IMG/VR virus record: IMGVR_UViG_3300020477_000056
Coordinates: 1-41,445 of that record
DNA: 41,445 bases
Source of the DNA: a virus
Strand: one strand, 5' to 3'
Made by a program: the position numbers and the translations under genes
The notes under the pieces: generated by a model
Seen by the model: the letters and a program-made list of their open reading frames with translations, nothing else
What the model was told of the DNA's origin: nothing
The model's database searches: none
Shown: piece by piece, positions 16,458 through 24,440 of the stretch
Layout: every line of letters begins with the position of its first letter
Position numbering within the stretch: the first letter of the stretch is position 1

Positions 16458-18156
16458 GAAAATACGGTGGAAGAATTTTCTATCTACTGGTAATCACTAT
16501 ATTGAGATAGATTTAACACAAAAGGATACCACATTAATTGTGGGAACTAATGGTGCGGGAAAAAGTACAGTTTTAGATGCATTAACGTTTAGTCTTTTTA
16601 ATAAACCATTTCGTAAGATTAGTAAGGGTCAGTTAGTTAATACTGTTAATGAAAAGGATTGTAAGGTTGAGGTGGAATTTTCGACGGGATCAACTGAGTG
16701 GAAAGTTATAAGGGGAATAAAACCTAATAGTTTTGAGATTCATCGTAATGGTACCGTACTAGATCAATTTTCATCTGCTAATGATCAGCAGAAATGGTTG
16801 GAACAGAATGTGTTGAAGATGAACTATAAATCTTTTACTCAAATCGTTATTTTAGGTTCTAGTACATTTGTGCCATTCATGCAATTGTCTGCTTCTAATA
16901 GGAGAGAAGTTATTGAAGATCTATTGGATATTAAGATTTTCTCTTCTATGAATAATTTGATTAAAGATAAGATTCGTGTGTTGAGGGAAGAAATTAAAAC
17001 CTTATCTTTAAAGAAAGAGTCTCTTACTGATAAGGTACGAATGCAAGAAGATTTTATCAATGAGATAGAATCTCGTGGAAAAGAAGATATTGAAGATAAG
17101 AATGGAAAAATTAAAGAATTAGAAGTAGAAGTAGCTACTCATATGGAGATGAATACTATTAAGGAATGTGACATCTCGGATTTGATAAAGAAGCAAGAAA
17201 AGGTAACAGGTGCTACTGAGAAACTACGTACCTTAGGAGGATTAAAAGGTAAGATTTCTAATAAGGTATCTACTATTACAAAAGAGCATAAATTTTTTAC
17301 CGACAATACGGTTTGTCCCACATGCGATCAGGACATCGAAGAGGAGTTTAGAATAAATAGGATTAAGGATGCTCAAAATAAAGCAAAAGAGTTGCAATCT
17401 GGTTATAAAGAACTAGAGGAGGCAATTAAAAACGAAGAAGAGCGAGAGCATCAATTCACTGCCCTATCAAAGGAGATTACTCAACTAACGCATGGCATTT
17501 CTAAAAACAATACTCGCATCTCTGGGTGTCAACGCCAAATCAGGGATCTGGAATCGGAAATTCAAAGAATTACCGAACAACTTGCAAACAGAAATACTGA
17601 GCATGACAAGTTAGCAACCTTCAAGGACAATTTAACAACTACATACGACGACTTATCTTCACGGAAGGACACTATAAACTATCACGATTTTGCGTATAGT
17701 TTACTTAAAGACGGTGGAGTTAAATCTAAAATCATCAAGAAGTATCTACCGCTGATAAATCAGCAAGTAAACCGTTATCTACAGATGATGGACTTCTACA
17801 TTAACTTTACTCTTGATGAGGAATTTAACGAAACCGTACAGTCCCCTATTCATGAGGATTTTTCTTATGCTTCTTTTTCGGAAGGTGAGAAAATGCGGAT
17901 CGATCTAGCACTCTTGTTTACATGGAGAGAAGTTGCTAGAATGAAGAATTCCGTTAATACCAATCTTCTTATAATGGATGAGGTGTTTGATAGTTCATTA
18001 GATGGTATGGGAACAGAAGAGTTCCTTAAAATTATTAGGTATGTTATTAAGGATGCAAATATTTTTGTCATATCTCATAAGACAGGAATGGAAGATAAAT
18101 TTGAAAGCATGATAAAGTTTGAGAAGGTGAAAGGATTTAGTAGGATGGTTGATTGA
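16444..18156 (+). CDS. gp46: Recombination endonuclease subunit gp46
   Basis: Rad50/SbcC-type ATPase partner of gp47. It has 570 residues against 560 in T4. Walker A GTNGAGKST at 34-42, a long central coiled coil with a zinc-hook CPTC at 291-294, the ABC signature SFSEGEKMRIDLALLF near 478 and Walker B LLIMDEVFDSSLDG near 508 are all present. Between about 17430 and 17860 the codons become markedly richer in C and G than in the flanks, without any change in family similarity. Confidence 0.95.
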   Translation: MIIFEKIRWKNFLSTGNHYIEIDLTQKDTTLIVGTNGAGKSTVLDALTFSLFNKPFRKISKGQLVNTVNEKDCKVEVEFSTGSTEWKVIRGIKPNSFEIHRNGTVLDQFSSANDQQKWLEQNVLKMNYKSFTQIVILGSSTFVPFMQLSASNRREVIEDLLDIKIFSSMNNLIKDKIRVLREEIKTLSLKKESLTDKVRMQEDFINEIESRGKEDIEDKNGKIKELEVEVATHMEMNTIKECDISDLIKKQEKVTGATEKLRTLGGLKGKISNKVSTITKEHKFFTDNTVCPTCDQDIEEEFRINRIKDAQNKAKELQSGYKELEEAIKNEEEREHQFTALSKEITQLTHGISKNNTRISGCQRQIRDLESEIQRITEQLANRNTEHDKLATFKDNLTTTYDDLSSRKDTINYHDFAYSLLKDGGVKSKIIKKYLPLINQQVNRYLQMMDFYINFTLDEEFNETVQSPIHEDFSYASFSEGEKMRIDLALLFTWREVARMKNSVNTNLLIMDEVFDSSLDGMGTEEFLKIIRYVIKDANIFVISHKTGMEDKFESMIKFEKVKGFSRMVD

Positions 18157-18782
18157 TGGCAACCTATAAACATGAGTCAGGTAAAAGATTTCTTTTTGTT
18201 CATATACCTAGAACTGGTGGGAGATTTATAGAAGTAAATTTAGAGAAGAATGGATGGGCAGTAGAACCAATAGATTATTATGGGATACCTCATTACCAAC
18301 ATTCATTCATAGATGATTGTGAGATAGCACATTTTCATCGAGATTTATATGAGAAGCATTGTGACATAGAAGGAATAGAACAAATTGCTGTTATTAGAAA
18401 TCCTATTGATAAATTCTTTTCAGCATCGACCTATTTGATTACGGTTTATGGTCGTCAGGTGCAAGAGAGATTGGAAGATTATGATGAGATGGTATCTATT
18501 ATAAAGAATTTTCCTCAATCGGAAACTTTGAGTTGGTGGAGACCGCAGGTGGATTTCCTAACTGAAAAGACTCATCTATGGAAATTTGAAAAAGGATTGG
18601 GTACAGACTTTGGTTATTGGGTAAGTGAAAAACTGGGAGTTCCTTTTGAAATAGATCCTTATGTGAATTATGCTACTAATGATTATGAAGGATTTAAACT
18701 TGACAAAACTGATAAATTGATTCACAATATTAGAAGGTTTTGCTTGGAAGATATTGAGCAACTCTATCCAGAATTAAAATAA
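18156..18782 (+). CDS. Sulfotransferase-like protein, copy 1
   Basis: 208 residues in the P-loop-like sulfotransferase superfamily (Sulfotransfer_2 type), which moves sulfate from PAPS to an acceptor hydroxyl. The 5'-phosphosulfate loop is FVHIPRTGGRF near residue 14, where most family members have Lys in place of this Arg. The 3'-phosphate motif is VIRNPIDKFFSAS near residue 80. The tail motif IEQLYPEL is shared by the paralogues at 18783 and 20077. The start overlaps the gp46 stop (TGATG). The acceptor is unknown; lipids, surface sugars or small metabolites are possible. Confidence 0.8.
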   Translation: MATYKHESGKRFLFVHIPRTGGRFIEVNLEKNGWAVEPIDYYGIPHYQHSFIDDCEIAHFHRDLYEKHCDIEGIEQIAVIRNPIDKFFSASTYLITVYGRQVQERLEDYDEMVSIIKNFPQSETLSWWRPQVDFLTEKTHLWKFEKGLGTDFGYWVSEKLGVPFEIDPYVNYATNDYEGFKLDKTDKLIHNIRRFCLEDIEQLYPELK

Positions 18783-19463
18783 ATGGCTACATTTAGACAT
18801 ATACCTACGGGTAAAAGATTTCTTTTTATTCATATTCCTAGAACCGCAGGAAGATTTGTAGAGACTAACTTGATTGTTAATAATGAATTTGAATGGTGTG
18901 ATGATTGGGAGAAGTTTGGAATAGAAAGGATGTTTGAGTCCGTTGACGGACCAGAAGGTGAAATAGAATTAGGACATTTTCATAGATCCTATTATGAAAA
19001 ATATTTGGATTGTGAAGGTATACCTCATGTATCCATTATAAGAAATCCTCTTAAAAGGTTTATTTCTGCATCCATTTATATTAATAGAATATATGGAATG
19101 GCAAATGATACAGGAGAATATACGGAAGAAAGTCTTAAAGAATGTCAGGAGTTAATGGAGGATGAGAATTATTTTTATCCTATGTTAAGAAATTTTCCTT
19201 TTGACGAATCCAAGAATTGGTATAGATCTCAATTAGATTATCTTTCAGATAAGACTCATATATGGAGATTTGAGGATGGATTTAAAGACAATTTCTCTGA
19301 GTGGTTAAGTGAGATAATCGGAGTGGAAGTGAAGATGAAAGAAGATACTCAATATTGGGGACAACCTGATGAAGGTCGGAAATTAAAACCAACTCTTAAA
19401 CTCTTGGAGAATGTGAGAAAACTTTATAGAGAGGAGATTGAAAAATTTTATCCTGACATATGA
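18783..19463 (+). CDS. Sulfotransferase-like protein, copy 2
   Basis: 226 residues, abutting copy 1 with no gap. It keeps FIHIPRTAGRF near residue 15, the GHFHRSYYEKYLDCEGIPH block, IIRNPLKRFISASIYI and the end IEKFYPDI. It is slightly longer than the other two because of acidic inserts around residues 35-60 and 110-130. It is closer to copy 3 than to copy 1 in the RNP-FISASIYI block. The stop overlaps the pebS-like start (ATGA), so translation of the bilin reductase is coupled to it. Confidence 0.8.
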   Translation: MATFRHIPTGKRFLFIHIPRTAGRFVETNLIVNNEFEWCDDWEKFGIERMFESVDGPEGEIELGHFHRSYYEKYLDCEGIPHVSIIRNPLKRFISASIYINRIYGMANDTGEYTEESLKECQELMEDENYFYPMLRNFPFDESKNWYRSQLDYLSDKTHIWRFEDGFKDNFSEWLSEIIGVEVKMKEDTQYWGQPDEGRKLKPTLKLLENVRKLYREEIEKFYPDI

Positions 19464-20077
19464 ATCTGTGGTCAGACTATAAAGCAGCTCTCTTTGACAT
19501 CTTTCCGATGAATAAGATTTTGAGGTGGGGATATTGGAAGAGTAAAGATACTACTCTGGTTGCTCAGTTATTTCATAATTCTTATATAATTAAATCACGG
19601 GAAGTTGAAATTTATAGTGATAAGTCCTGTATCTATAATAATATAATTTATCCTAAGACGGGAAGTAACCTTCCCTGTTTTGGCATGGATTTGATGGGAT
19701 TCTTTGATAAGAAAGTTATTATTGTATTTGATTTTCAACATCCAAAAGAGAATTATCCTTATAAGGTAGATGGATTACCAAAGTTTGAGGGTGATATCAG
19801 GTTCTTTGAACCAGGTAATCATTTCTCAGAAAATATCTATGTGGCTTATTGTACTATGGCAGAAGTAAATGAACATCTGGATATGTTTAAAAAATACTTG
19901 ACCAAGTATAAGGAGATGGTAGAATTAGATAAACCTACGGGAACAGATTACTCTGTTTATAAGGAGTTTGATACTTATATGACTAAACTAGATCCTGTGG
20001 CCGGATACTTAGCTGGTAAATTTGGTAAAGATAAGGCACAACGTTTAGTTAATGAATTTTTGTTTAGTTTTTCTTAA
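19460..20077 (+). CDS. pebS: Ferredoxin-dependent bilin reductase, PebS-like
   Basis: Reduces biliverdin with ferredoxin electrons to a phycobilin; phage PebS makes phycoerythrobilin in one four-electron enzyme. It has 205 residues, about 28 fewer at the N-terminus than P-SSM2 PebS as I remember it. The core closely matches: NIIYPKTG, LPCFGMDLMGF, KKVIIVFDFQHP, GNHFSENIYV, KYLTKYKEMV and TYMTKLDP. The two catalytic Asp of PebS (Asp105 and Asp206) correspond to Asp77 and Asp178 here, so the enzyme looks active. PcyX or PebA-type specificity cannot be excluded from sequence alone. No heme oxygenase gene is present in the window. It lies between two sulfotransferase-like genes and overlaps both. 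Confidence 0.9.
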   Translation: MNLWSDYKAALFDIFPMNKILRWGYWKSKDTTLVAQLFHNSYIIKSREVEIYSDKSCIYNNIIYPKTGSNLPCFGMDLMGFFDKKVIIVFDFQHPKENYPYKVDGLPKFEGDIRFFEPGNHFSENIYVAYCTMAEVNEHLDMFKKYLTKYKEMVELDKPTGTDYSVYKEFDTYMTKLDPVAGYLAGKFGKDKAQRLVNEFLFSFS

Positions 20078-20703
20078 TGCCTACCTTTAAACATTCATCA
20101 GGTAAAAGAGTTTTCTTTGCACATATTCCCCGAACTGCTGGTAGGTTTGTAGAAGCAAATCTTTCTCAGAATGATTTTAAATGGAATGATGCTCATCTTG
20201 ATAATGGAAAAGGTATAATGTCTATTGTTAATGGGTTTGAGGTTGCTCACTATCATCGAGATCATTATATGAAATATTTGGATGTAAAAGATATTCCTCA
20301 TTTTTCCATCGTAAGGAATCCTATTGATAGATTCATTTCTGCTTCCATTTATATAAAGAGATTTTGTGGCGATAAAGCACAGGAAGGAGTGGAGGATAAA
20401 AATAGTTTTTTATATGTACTTAAAAGTATCCCTTATAGACAGTCTCTTAATTGGTTCAGACCTCAAATAGATTTCCTTAGATCTGATACTCATATATGGA
20501 AATTTGAGGATGGATTTGGTGAGGATTTTGTCAGTTGGTTAAGTGGCATAGTAGGAATTGACTTAGAGTTTACGGATGATGTAGAGTATGCAGTAGCCCC
20601 TGATGAGGGGAATAAGTTGGAGAAAACTCCTCAACTTATAGATACTCTTATACACTTCTATAAACAGGACATTGAGCAATTCTATCCCGAACTGGCAGCA
20701 TAA
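20077..20703 (+). CDS. Sulfotransferase-like protein, copy 3
   Basis: 208 residues. FAHIPRTAGRF near residue 14, HYHRDHYMKYLDVKDIPHF, IVRNPIDRFISASIYI, HIWKFEDGFGEDF and the end IEQFYPEL mark it as a third paralogue. Like the other two it has Arg rather than Lys in the phosphosulfate loop. It starts by TAATG overlap with the pebS-like gene, so that gene is embedded in the array. After it comes a 119-base non-coding segment with three hairpins. Confidence 0.8.
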   Translation: MPTFKHSSGKRVFFAHIPRTAGRFVEANLSQNDFKWNDAHLDNGKGIMSIVNGFEVAHYHRDHYMKYLDVKDIPHFSIVRNPIDRFISASIYIKRFCGDKAQEGVEDKNSFLYVLKSIPYRQSLNWFRPQIDFLRSDTHIWKFEDGFGEDFVSWLSGIVGIDLEFTDDVEYAVAPDEGNKLEKTPQLIDTLIHFYKQDIEQFYPELAA

Positions 20704-20739
20704 TTCGGGTAAACCACCGAAGAGAAAGCTGAAACCACA

Positions 20740-20813
20740 GGCACTCCGAAGTGCCAGAGAAAGACGCAGACACTTGATAAAGTGTCTACTGAATCCGTCC
20801 AAGAGGCGGATTT
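20740..20813 (+). ncRNA. Three consecutive hairpins between sulfotransferase and CobT-like genes
   Basis: Hairpin 1: GGCACT (20740-20745) with AGTGCC (20750-20755), loop CCGA. Hairpin 2: AGACACTT (20768-20775) with AAGTGTCT (20780-20787), loop GATA, perfect 8 bp. Hairpin 3: AATCCGTC (20792-20799) with GGCGGATT (20805-20812), including one G-U pair. No T run follows, so they are not ordinary terminators. They may be an mRNA-stabilising or regulatory leader of the large gene at 20823. Confidence 0.6.
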
Positions 20814-20822
20814 CGTCGTATT

Positions 20823-23018
20823 ATGGGTACATACAAAAAGAAAACAAACATGGCAGTACAGCAAGAAGTCAAATCTCAACTAGCGAAGTTGCTTGCTACT
20901 GAGGACATTGTAGTAGAGCATAAGCAAGTGGAGACTGCTCAGTTTAATGTCCACACCAGAGTGTTGATCCTTCCTCTATGGGAGAAAGCAAGCAATGCAG
21001 TCTATGATATGCTTGTAGGTCATGAAGTAGGACATGCACTTTTCACACCTGATCAAGATCCTCCTGAGAATATTCCTCATCAGTTTATGAATGTTGTGGA
21101 GGATGCTAGGATTGAGAAATTGATGAAGCGTAAGTATCAAGGTCTTGCCAAAAGTTTCCGTTGTGGATATAATGAGTTGTATGATCAAGATTTCTTTGAA
21201 CTAGATGGTGAAGATATTAGTAGTTTTAATCTTGCTGATCGGGCTAATCTACATTTCAAGATTGGTGCGTTCCTTGATCTATCTTTTTCAACTCCTGAAA
21301 AGGAGATTATCGATTTAATTTCTAATGCCGAAACCTTTACTCAAACCATCGCAGCAGCAGAAGCGTTATATAATTTCTGCAAGCAGGAGAAGGAAGAGTC
21401 CCTGGAACAGCAACAACAAGCTAAGTTGGATTTTGAGAACGACAGTGAAGATTCTGGGGATCTCGGCATTGATAGGACTGGGGATATTGATGATTCCATT
21501 CCTGACACTGATAGCAGTGCTGATGTGGAAGATAGGGGCGATAGTGTTCCTTCTATTGATCGGGTGGTTGATTCTGGTTCTACTGTAGATAACATAGAAG
21601 TTCAAACTGTGGATTCTTTAGAAACTAAATTAAAGGATCTAGTTAATACCAGCGGAGTAGAGAATGTATATGTAGAAGTTCCTAAGGTTAATCTTGATAC
21701 TATAATTGCTTCTAACGAAGAGGTTCATACCTATATTCAAGAGCATTGGGAGCAGAGTGAAGTAGCCTTTACTAATATGTGTAAGGATTATGAAGGGATG
21801 GATCCGAGGGATCTTTTTGCCCAATCTGATTCAGACTTTGTACAGTTTAAAAGAGATGCTCAAAAAGAAGTCAATTACCTGGTCAAAGAATTTGAGTGTA
21901 AAAAAGCAGCTAGTGCGTATGCTCGTTCTGCTACTAGTCGTACTGGGGTTCTCGATACAACGAAGCTTCAAAATTATAAATTCAGTGAGGATCTTTTTAG
22001 AAAAGTAACCATTCTTCCTGATGGAAAGAATCATGGATTAGTTTTTATATTAGATTGGTCTGGTTCCATGCAGTTTGTGTTGCAGGATACCTTAAAGCAA
22101 CTTTATAATTTAATTTGGTTCTGTAAGAAAGTTCAGATTCCGTTTGAGGTTTATGCTTTTACTTGTGAATGGTGTAGAGATCGTGAATATGAAGGAAATT
22201 TACCTTTTCATTATGAACCAAAAGAAGGAAATCTAATAGTTGATAATAGATTTAATTTAATGAATCTTTTTACTCATAAAGTAAATGGAAAAACATTAGA
22301 ATATCAAATGAAGAATATTTGGAGAGTGGCGGAGACCTTTACTAATGGTCAGGTATTCTTTCGCTATCCACAGCGTCTTTGTCTTTCAGGAACTCCTTTA
22401 AATGAGGCAATTGTTTCTCTTCATGAACTCCTACCTAAATTTCAAAAAGACAATGGAGTAGAAAAAACTCAATGTATTATATTGACTGATGGTGAGGCAC
22501 ATCAACTTCCTTATCATAAAGAAGTACAACGTCATTGGGAAGATGAACCTTATATGGGATCAAGAAATATAAATCCTGATAGATGTTTCTTAAGAGATCG
22601 TAAGGTAGGTAAGACTTATAAGTTTGGATGGCAGTGGCATGATTATACTGGAACTCTTCTTACTAATTTAAAAGATAGATTTCCTACAATTAATTTTATT
22701 GGTATTAGAGTTCTTCAATCTAGGGATGCCAAGAGTTTTATAAGACTCTATTATAATGATGCACATTATGGATATACACCAAGTAAAGAGTATGATAGAA
22801 TAATAAATGATTGGAGAAAGAATAAGAGTTTTGTTATTAAGAACTCTGCATATGATGCTTACATTGGAATGTCTTCCTCAGCACTTTCTCAGGATGCTGA
22901 ATTTGATGTGGTTGAAGATGCAACCAAAGCACAAATTAAAAGAGCATTTGTTAAATCTCTTAAAACCAAGAAACTAAATAAGAAAGTTCTTGGCGAATTC
23001 GTAGAGTTGGTGGTATGA
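20823..23018 (+). CDS. CobT-like metallopeptidase with vWA domain
   Basis: 731 residues. The N-terminal part has a gluzincin-type motif HEVGH (67-71) with a likely third ligand Glu93 in VVEDARIEKL. A long acidic, Ser/Asp-rich linker spans about residues 190-280. The C-terminal vWA domain has a full MIDAS: DWSGS at 411-415, LSGTPLNEA and IILTDGEAH. This layout resembles CobT, partner of the AAA+ protein CobS in aerobic cobaltochelatase; the CobS-type gene is at 24732. No large chelatase subunit (CobN) is seen, so the pair may instead remodel another protein. An alternative start is Met10 (20850). Confidence 0.82.
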   Translation: MGTYKKKTNMAVQQEVKSQLAKLLATEDIVVEHKQVETAQFNVHTRVLILPLWEKASNAVYDMLVGHEVGHALFTPDQDPPENIPHQFMNVVEDARIEKLMKRKYQGLAKSFRCGYNELYDQDFFELDGEDISSFNLADRANLHFKIGAFLDLSFSTPEKEIIDLISNAETFTQTIAAAEALYNFCKQEKEESLEQQQQAKLDFENDSEDSGDLGIDRTGDIDDSIPDTDSSADVEDRGDSVPSIDRVVDSGSTVDNIEVQTVDSLETKLKDLVNTSGVENVYVEVPKVNLDTIIASNEEVHTYIQEHWEQSEVAFTNMCKDYEGMDPRDLFAQSDSDFVQFKRDAQKEVNYLVKEFECKKAASAYARSATSRTGVLDTTKLQNYKFSEDLFRKVTILPDGKNHGLVFILDWSGSMQFVLQDTLKQLYNLIWFCKKVQIPFEVYAFTCEWCRDREYEGNLPFHYEPKEGNLIVDNRFNLMNLFTHKVNGKTLEYQMKNIWRVAETFTNGQVFFRYPQRLCLSGTPLNEAIVSLHELLPKFQKDNGVEKTQCIILTDGEAHQLPYHKEVQRHWEDEPYMGSRNINPDRCFLRDRKVGKTYKFGWQWHDYTGTLLTNLKDRFPTINFIGIRVLQSRDAKSFIRLYYNDAHYGYTPSKEYDRIINDWRKNKSFVIKNSAYDAYIGMSSSALSQDAEFDVVEDATKAQIKRAFVKSLKTKKLNKKVLGEFVELVV

Positions 23019-23188
23019 TGTTTTCTAATCTTATTCCTCATGGAAATTTTCCAGGATTAACCCCTGAGAAACAAGTAATTGCTGTGGCTCTTGTTCTTCT
23101 TTTTGGGGGAGTAATTTATGGGATCTATTTAACCTTTGGTCCTCCTGGTAAAGAATTAATTGACCCTTATGATGATCATGATGACTAA
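23015..23188 (+). CDS. psbN: PsbN-like photosystem II protein
   Basis: A 57-residue membrane protein. One transmembrane helix spans about residues 20-40 (VIAVALVLLFGGVIYGIYL). It is followed by FGPPGKELIDPYDDHDD, which matches the hallmark C-terminus of PsbN (FGPPSKELxDPFxDHED). PsbN is needed for assembly and repair of photosystem II. The N-terminal 19 residues (MMFSNLIPHGNFPGLTPEK) are unlike host PsbN as I know it. It starts by ATGA overlap with the CobT-like gene. Met1 at 23015 or Met2 at 23018 may be used. Confidence 0.85.
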   Translation: MMFSNLIPHGNFPGLTPEKQVIAVALVLLFGGVIYGIYLTFGPPGKELIDPYDDHDD

Positions 23189-23381
23189 AGAATGGATTAA
23201 AGATATCCCTAATTGGGAATCTGAATACTTAAAAATGAAAGATGGTGAATTGTCAGAAAGACAAAGAGAACTTTTAGAAGGTGGTGAGATTAGATCTCAT
23301 GAGGGAATGTTATATGGAGAAATGTATAATGATTGGAAGAAACGTAAAGAAAAGGACATTAAGGAAACCTTAACTGCTTAA
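23178..23381 (+). CDS. Small charged protein, paralogue of the 77-aa gene at 24424
   Basis: 67 residues from MMTKEWIKDIPNW. Function unknown. The block ELLEGGEIRSHEGMLYGEMYNDWKKRK aligns with DLLENGSRSLAQSWMMGALYNKWKKMK of the gene at 24424. The pair is therefore a diverged duplication separated by about 1 kb. It overlaps the psbN end by 11 bases. The alternative start is the adjacent Met at 23181. Confidence 0.7.
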   Translation: MMTKEWIKDIPNWESEYLKMKDGELSERQRELLEGGEIRSHEGMLYGEMYNDWKKRKEKDIKETLTA

Positions 23382-23389
23382 ATAGTTTT

Positions 23390-23521
23390 ATGAGCGTAAT
23401 CATTTATCAAGAACACATAGAAGTGTTGGAAGAGGAGAACGCAGAACTTCGTGAGGAAGTTTTGATTCTTAGGAAAAGATTGGCTTATTATAAGTCTGTG
23501 GTAGAAGAGGAAGAAGAATAA
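23390..23521 (+). CDS. Small coiled-coil peptide, 43 aa
   Basis: MSVIIYQEHIEVLEEENAEL and onward to VVEEEEE, a Leu/Glu heptad helix resembling a leucine zipper. No family recognised. It is supported by compact packing between neighbours and by coding-like codon use. The stop overlaps a late-promoter motif. Confidence 0.6.
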   Translation: MSVIIYQEHIEVLEEENAELREEVLILRKRLAYYKSVVEEEEE

Positions 23522-23524
23522 ATA
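23517..23524 (+). promoter_or_regulatory. Late promoter, AATAAATA
   Basis: A late-type octamer overlaps the stop of the 43-residue gene, 20 bases before the ATG at 23544. It suggests late expression of the next genes. Confidence 0.45.
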
Positions 23525-23543
23525 AGACAGACGTAATAATTAA

Positions 23544-23906
23544 ATGAACAATAAGGTTAAACTAGCCATTGCTGTTGCAGTTGGTGTAGTTGGTGGAGGA
23601 ATTCTTAGTAATCTTGGAGGAGGATCTGAAGTATCTAAAAATGCTTTACTAGGATCTAATCCTGTTGGTGATTTCCCTGAATGGACAAGAGATGGTTCAG
23701 CATTTAGATGTAAGGATGGAAAGGTTCAGGGATGTATCAGTGGATCAAAGTGTGGAACTTCTGGAAGAACAGGAACTGATCAACCTGTTGCAGTTTGTGA
23801 CAAGTGTGTTCAATGGGTTGATTTGGATGAATTCCTAGTTGAGAATCCAGATTTTAATACTAATATGTTCTTACAAACCCTTGAAGGATACGGTCCTAAC
23901 GAATAA
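23544..23906 (+). CDS. Membrane-anchored or exported Cys-containing protein
   Basis: 120 residues. The N-terminus MNNKVKLAIAVAVGVVGGGI is a short positive head followed by a hydrophobic Gly/Val stretch, compatible with a signal anchor. The remainder is hydrophilic with five cysteines (FRCKDG, GCISGSKCG, CDKC), which could form disulfides or bind metal. It follows a late-promoter motif, so a virion or lysis-phase role is possible. No homologue recognised. Confidence 0.65.
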   Translation: MNNKVKLAIAVAVGVVGGGILSNLGGGSEVSKNALLGSNPVGDFPEWTRDGSAFRCKDGKVQGCISGSKCGTSGRTGTDQPVAVCDKCVQWVDLDEFLVENPDFNTNMFLQTLEGYGPNE

Positions 23907-23927
23907 GTTAACTAACTGTCACAAGCG

Positions 23928-24440
23928 ATGAAGACATTTCAAGAATTTATGGTAGAATGTTCTCAGTTAGAGGAGAGCAGTTTAAGCCGTATTAAATCTA
24001 AGTCTGATAAAGGAGGGATGGCAATCCTCTCTGGAAGTCGTGGTGACAAATCCAAGGCAGAGAACAAAGCACGGGCTAAGCAATTAGATCGTGACATTAA
24101 AGGTAGAGGTCTTCCTGGTGCTACTAAGGTAACAGGAAGATGGACTGAGAATCCTGGAACAAAGGATGAAAAGAAAGTTAAAGAAAGAAGTCATGTTGTC
24201 ACCTCTGGTAAAAAAGGTAAAAGAAAGTTTAAGAAAGTAATAAAAGCACTGGGGAAGAAGTATGGTCAAGATGCTGTTTTGACACAGACTAAAAAAACTG
24301 GTACACTAACAGCAACGAGAAAAGGTGGATTAGGTAAAGATAAAAGAGTTAAAGCTGGTAAATTTAGACCAGGAAGATCCTCACCACAAGGTGATACAAA
24401 AATTAAAGGAAAGACATTTACCTATGAACAAAAATTATGA
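23928..24440 (+). CDS. Basic conserved phage protein, DUF3293-like
   Basis: 170 residues, strongly basic. The N-terminal MKTFQEFMVECSQLEES is the type of helical leader seen on several T4-like cyanophage proteins. The middle (NKARAKQLDRDIKGRGLPGA, VTGRW, VKERSHVVTS, LGKKYGQDAVLTQ) loosely follows the DUF3293 pattern, which has an N..R...L..D, G.W, E.S and YGQDA order. Function unknown. The Lys/Gly-rich tail suggests nucleic-acid contact, which is inference. Confidence 0.65.
   Translation: MKTFQEFMVECSQLEESSLSRIKSKSDKGGMAILSGSRGDKSKAENKARAKQLDRDIKGRGLPGATKVTGRWTENPGTKDEKKVKERSHVVTSGKKGKRKFKKVIKALGKKYGQDAVLTQTKKTGTLTATRKGGLGKDKRVKAGKFRPGRSSPQGDTKIKGKTFTYEQKL

Noticed and set aside
21366-21605. 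Minus-strand or alternative-frame genes in the CobT-like linker
   Set aside because: The acidic low-complexity linker creates open frames by composition only; the plus-strand protein is continuous with intact domains on both sides.
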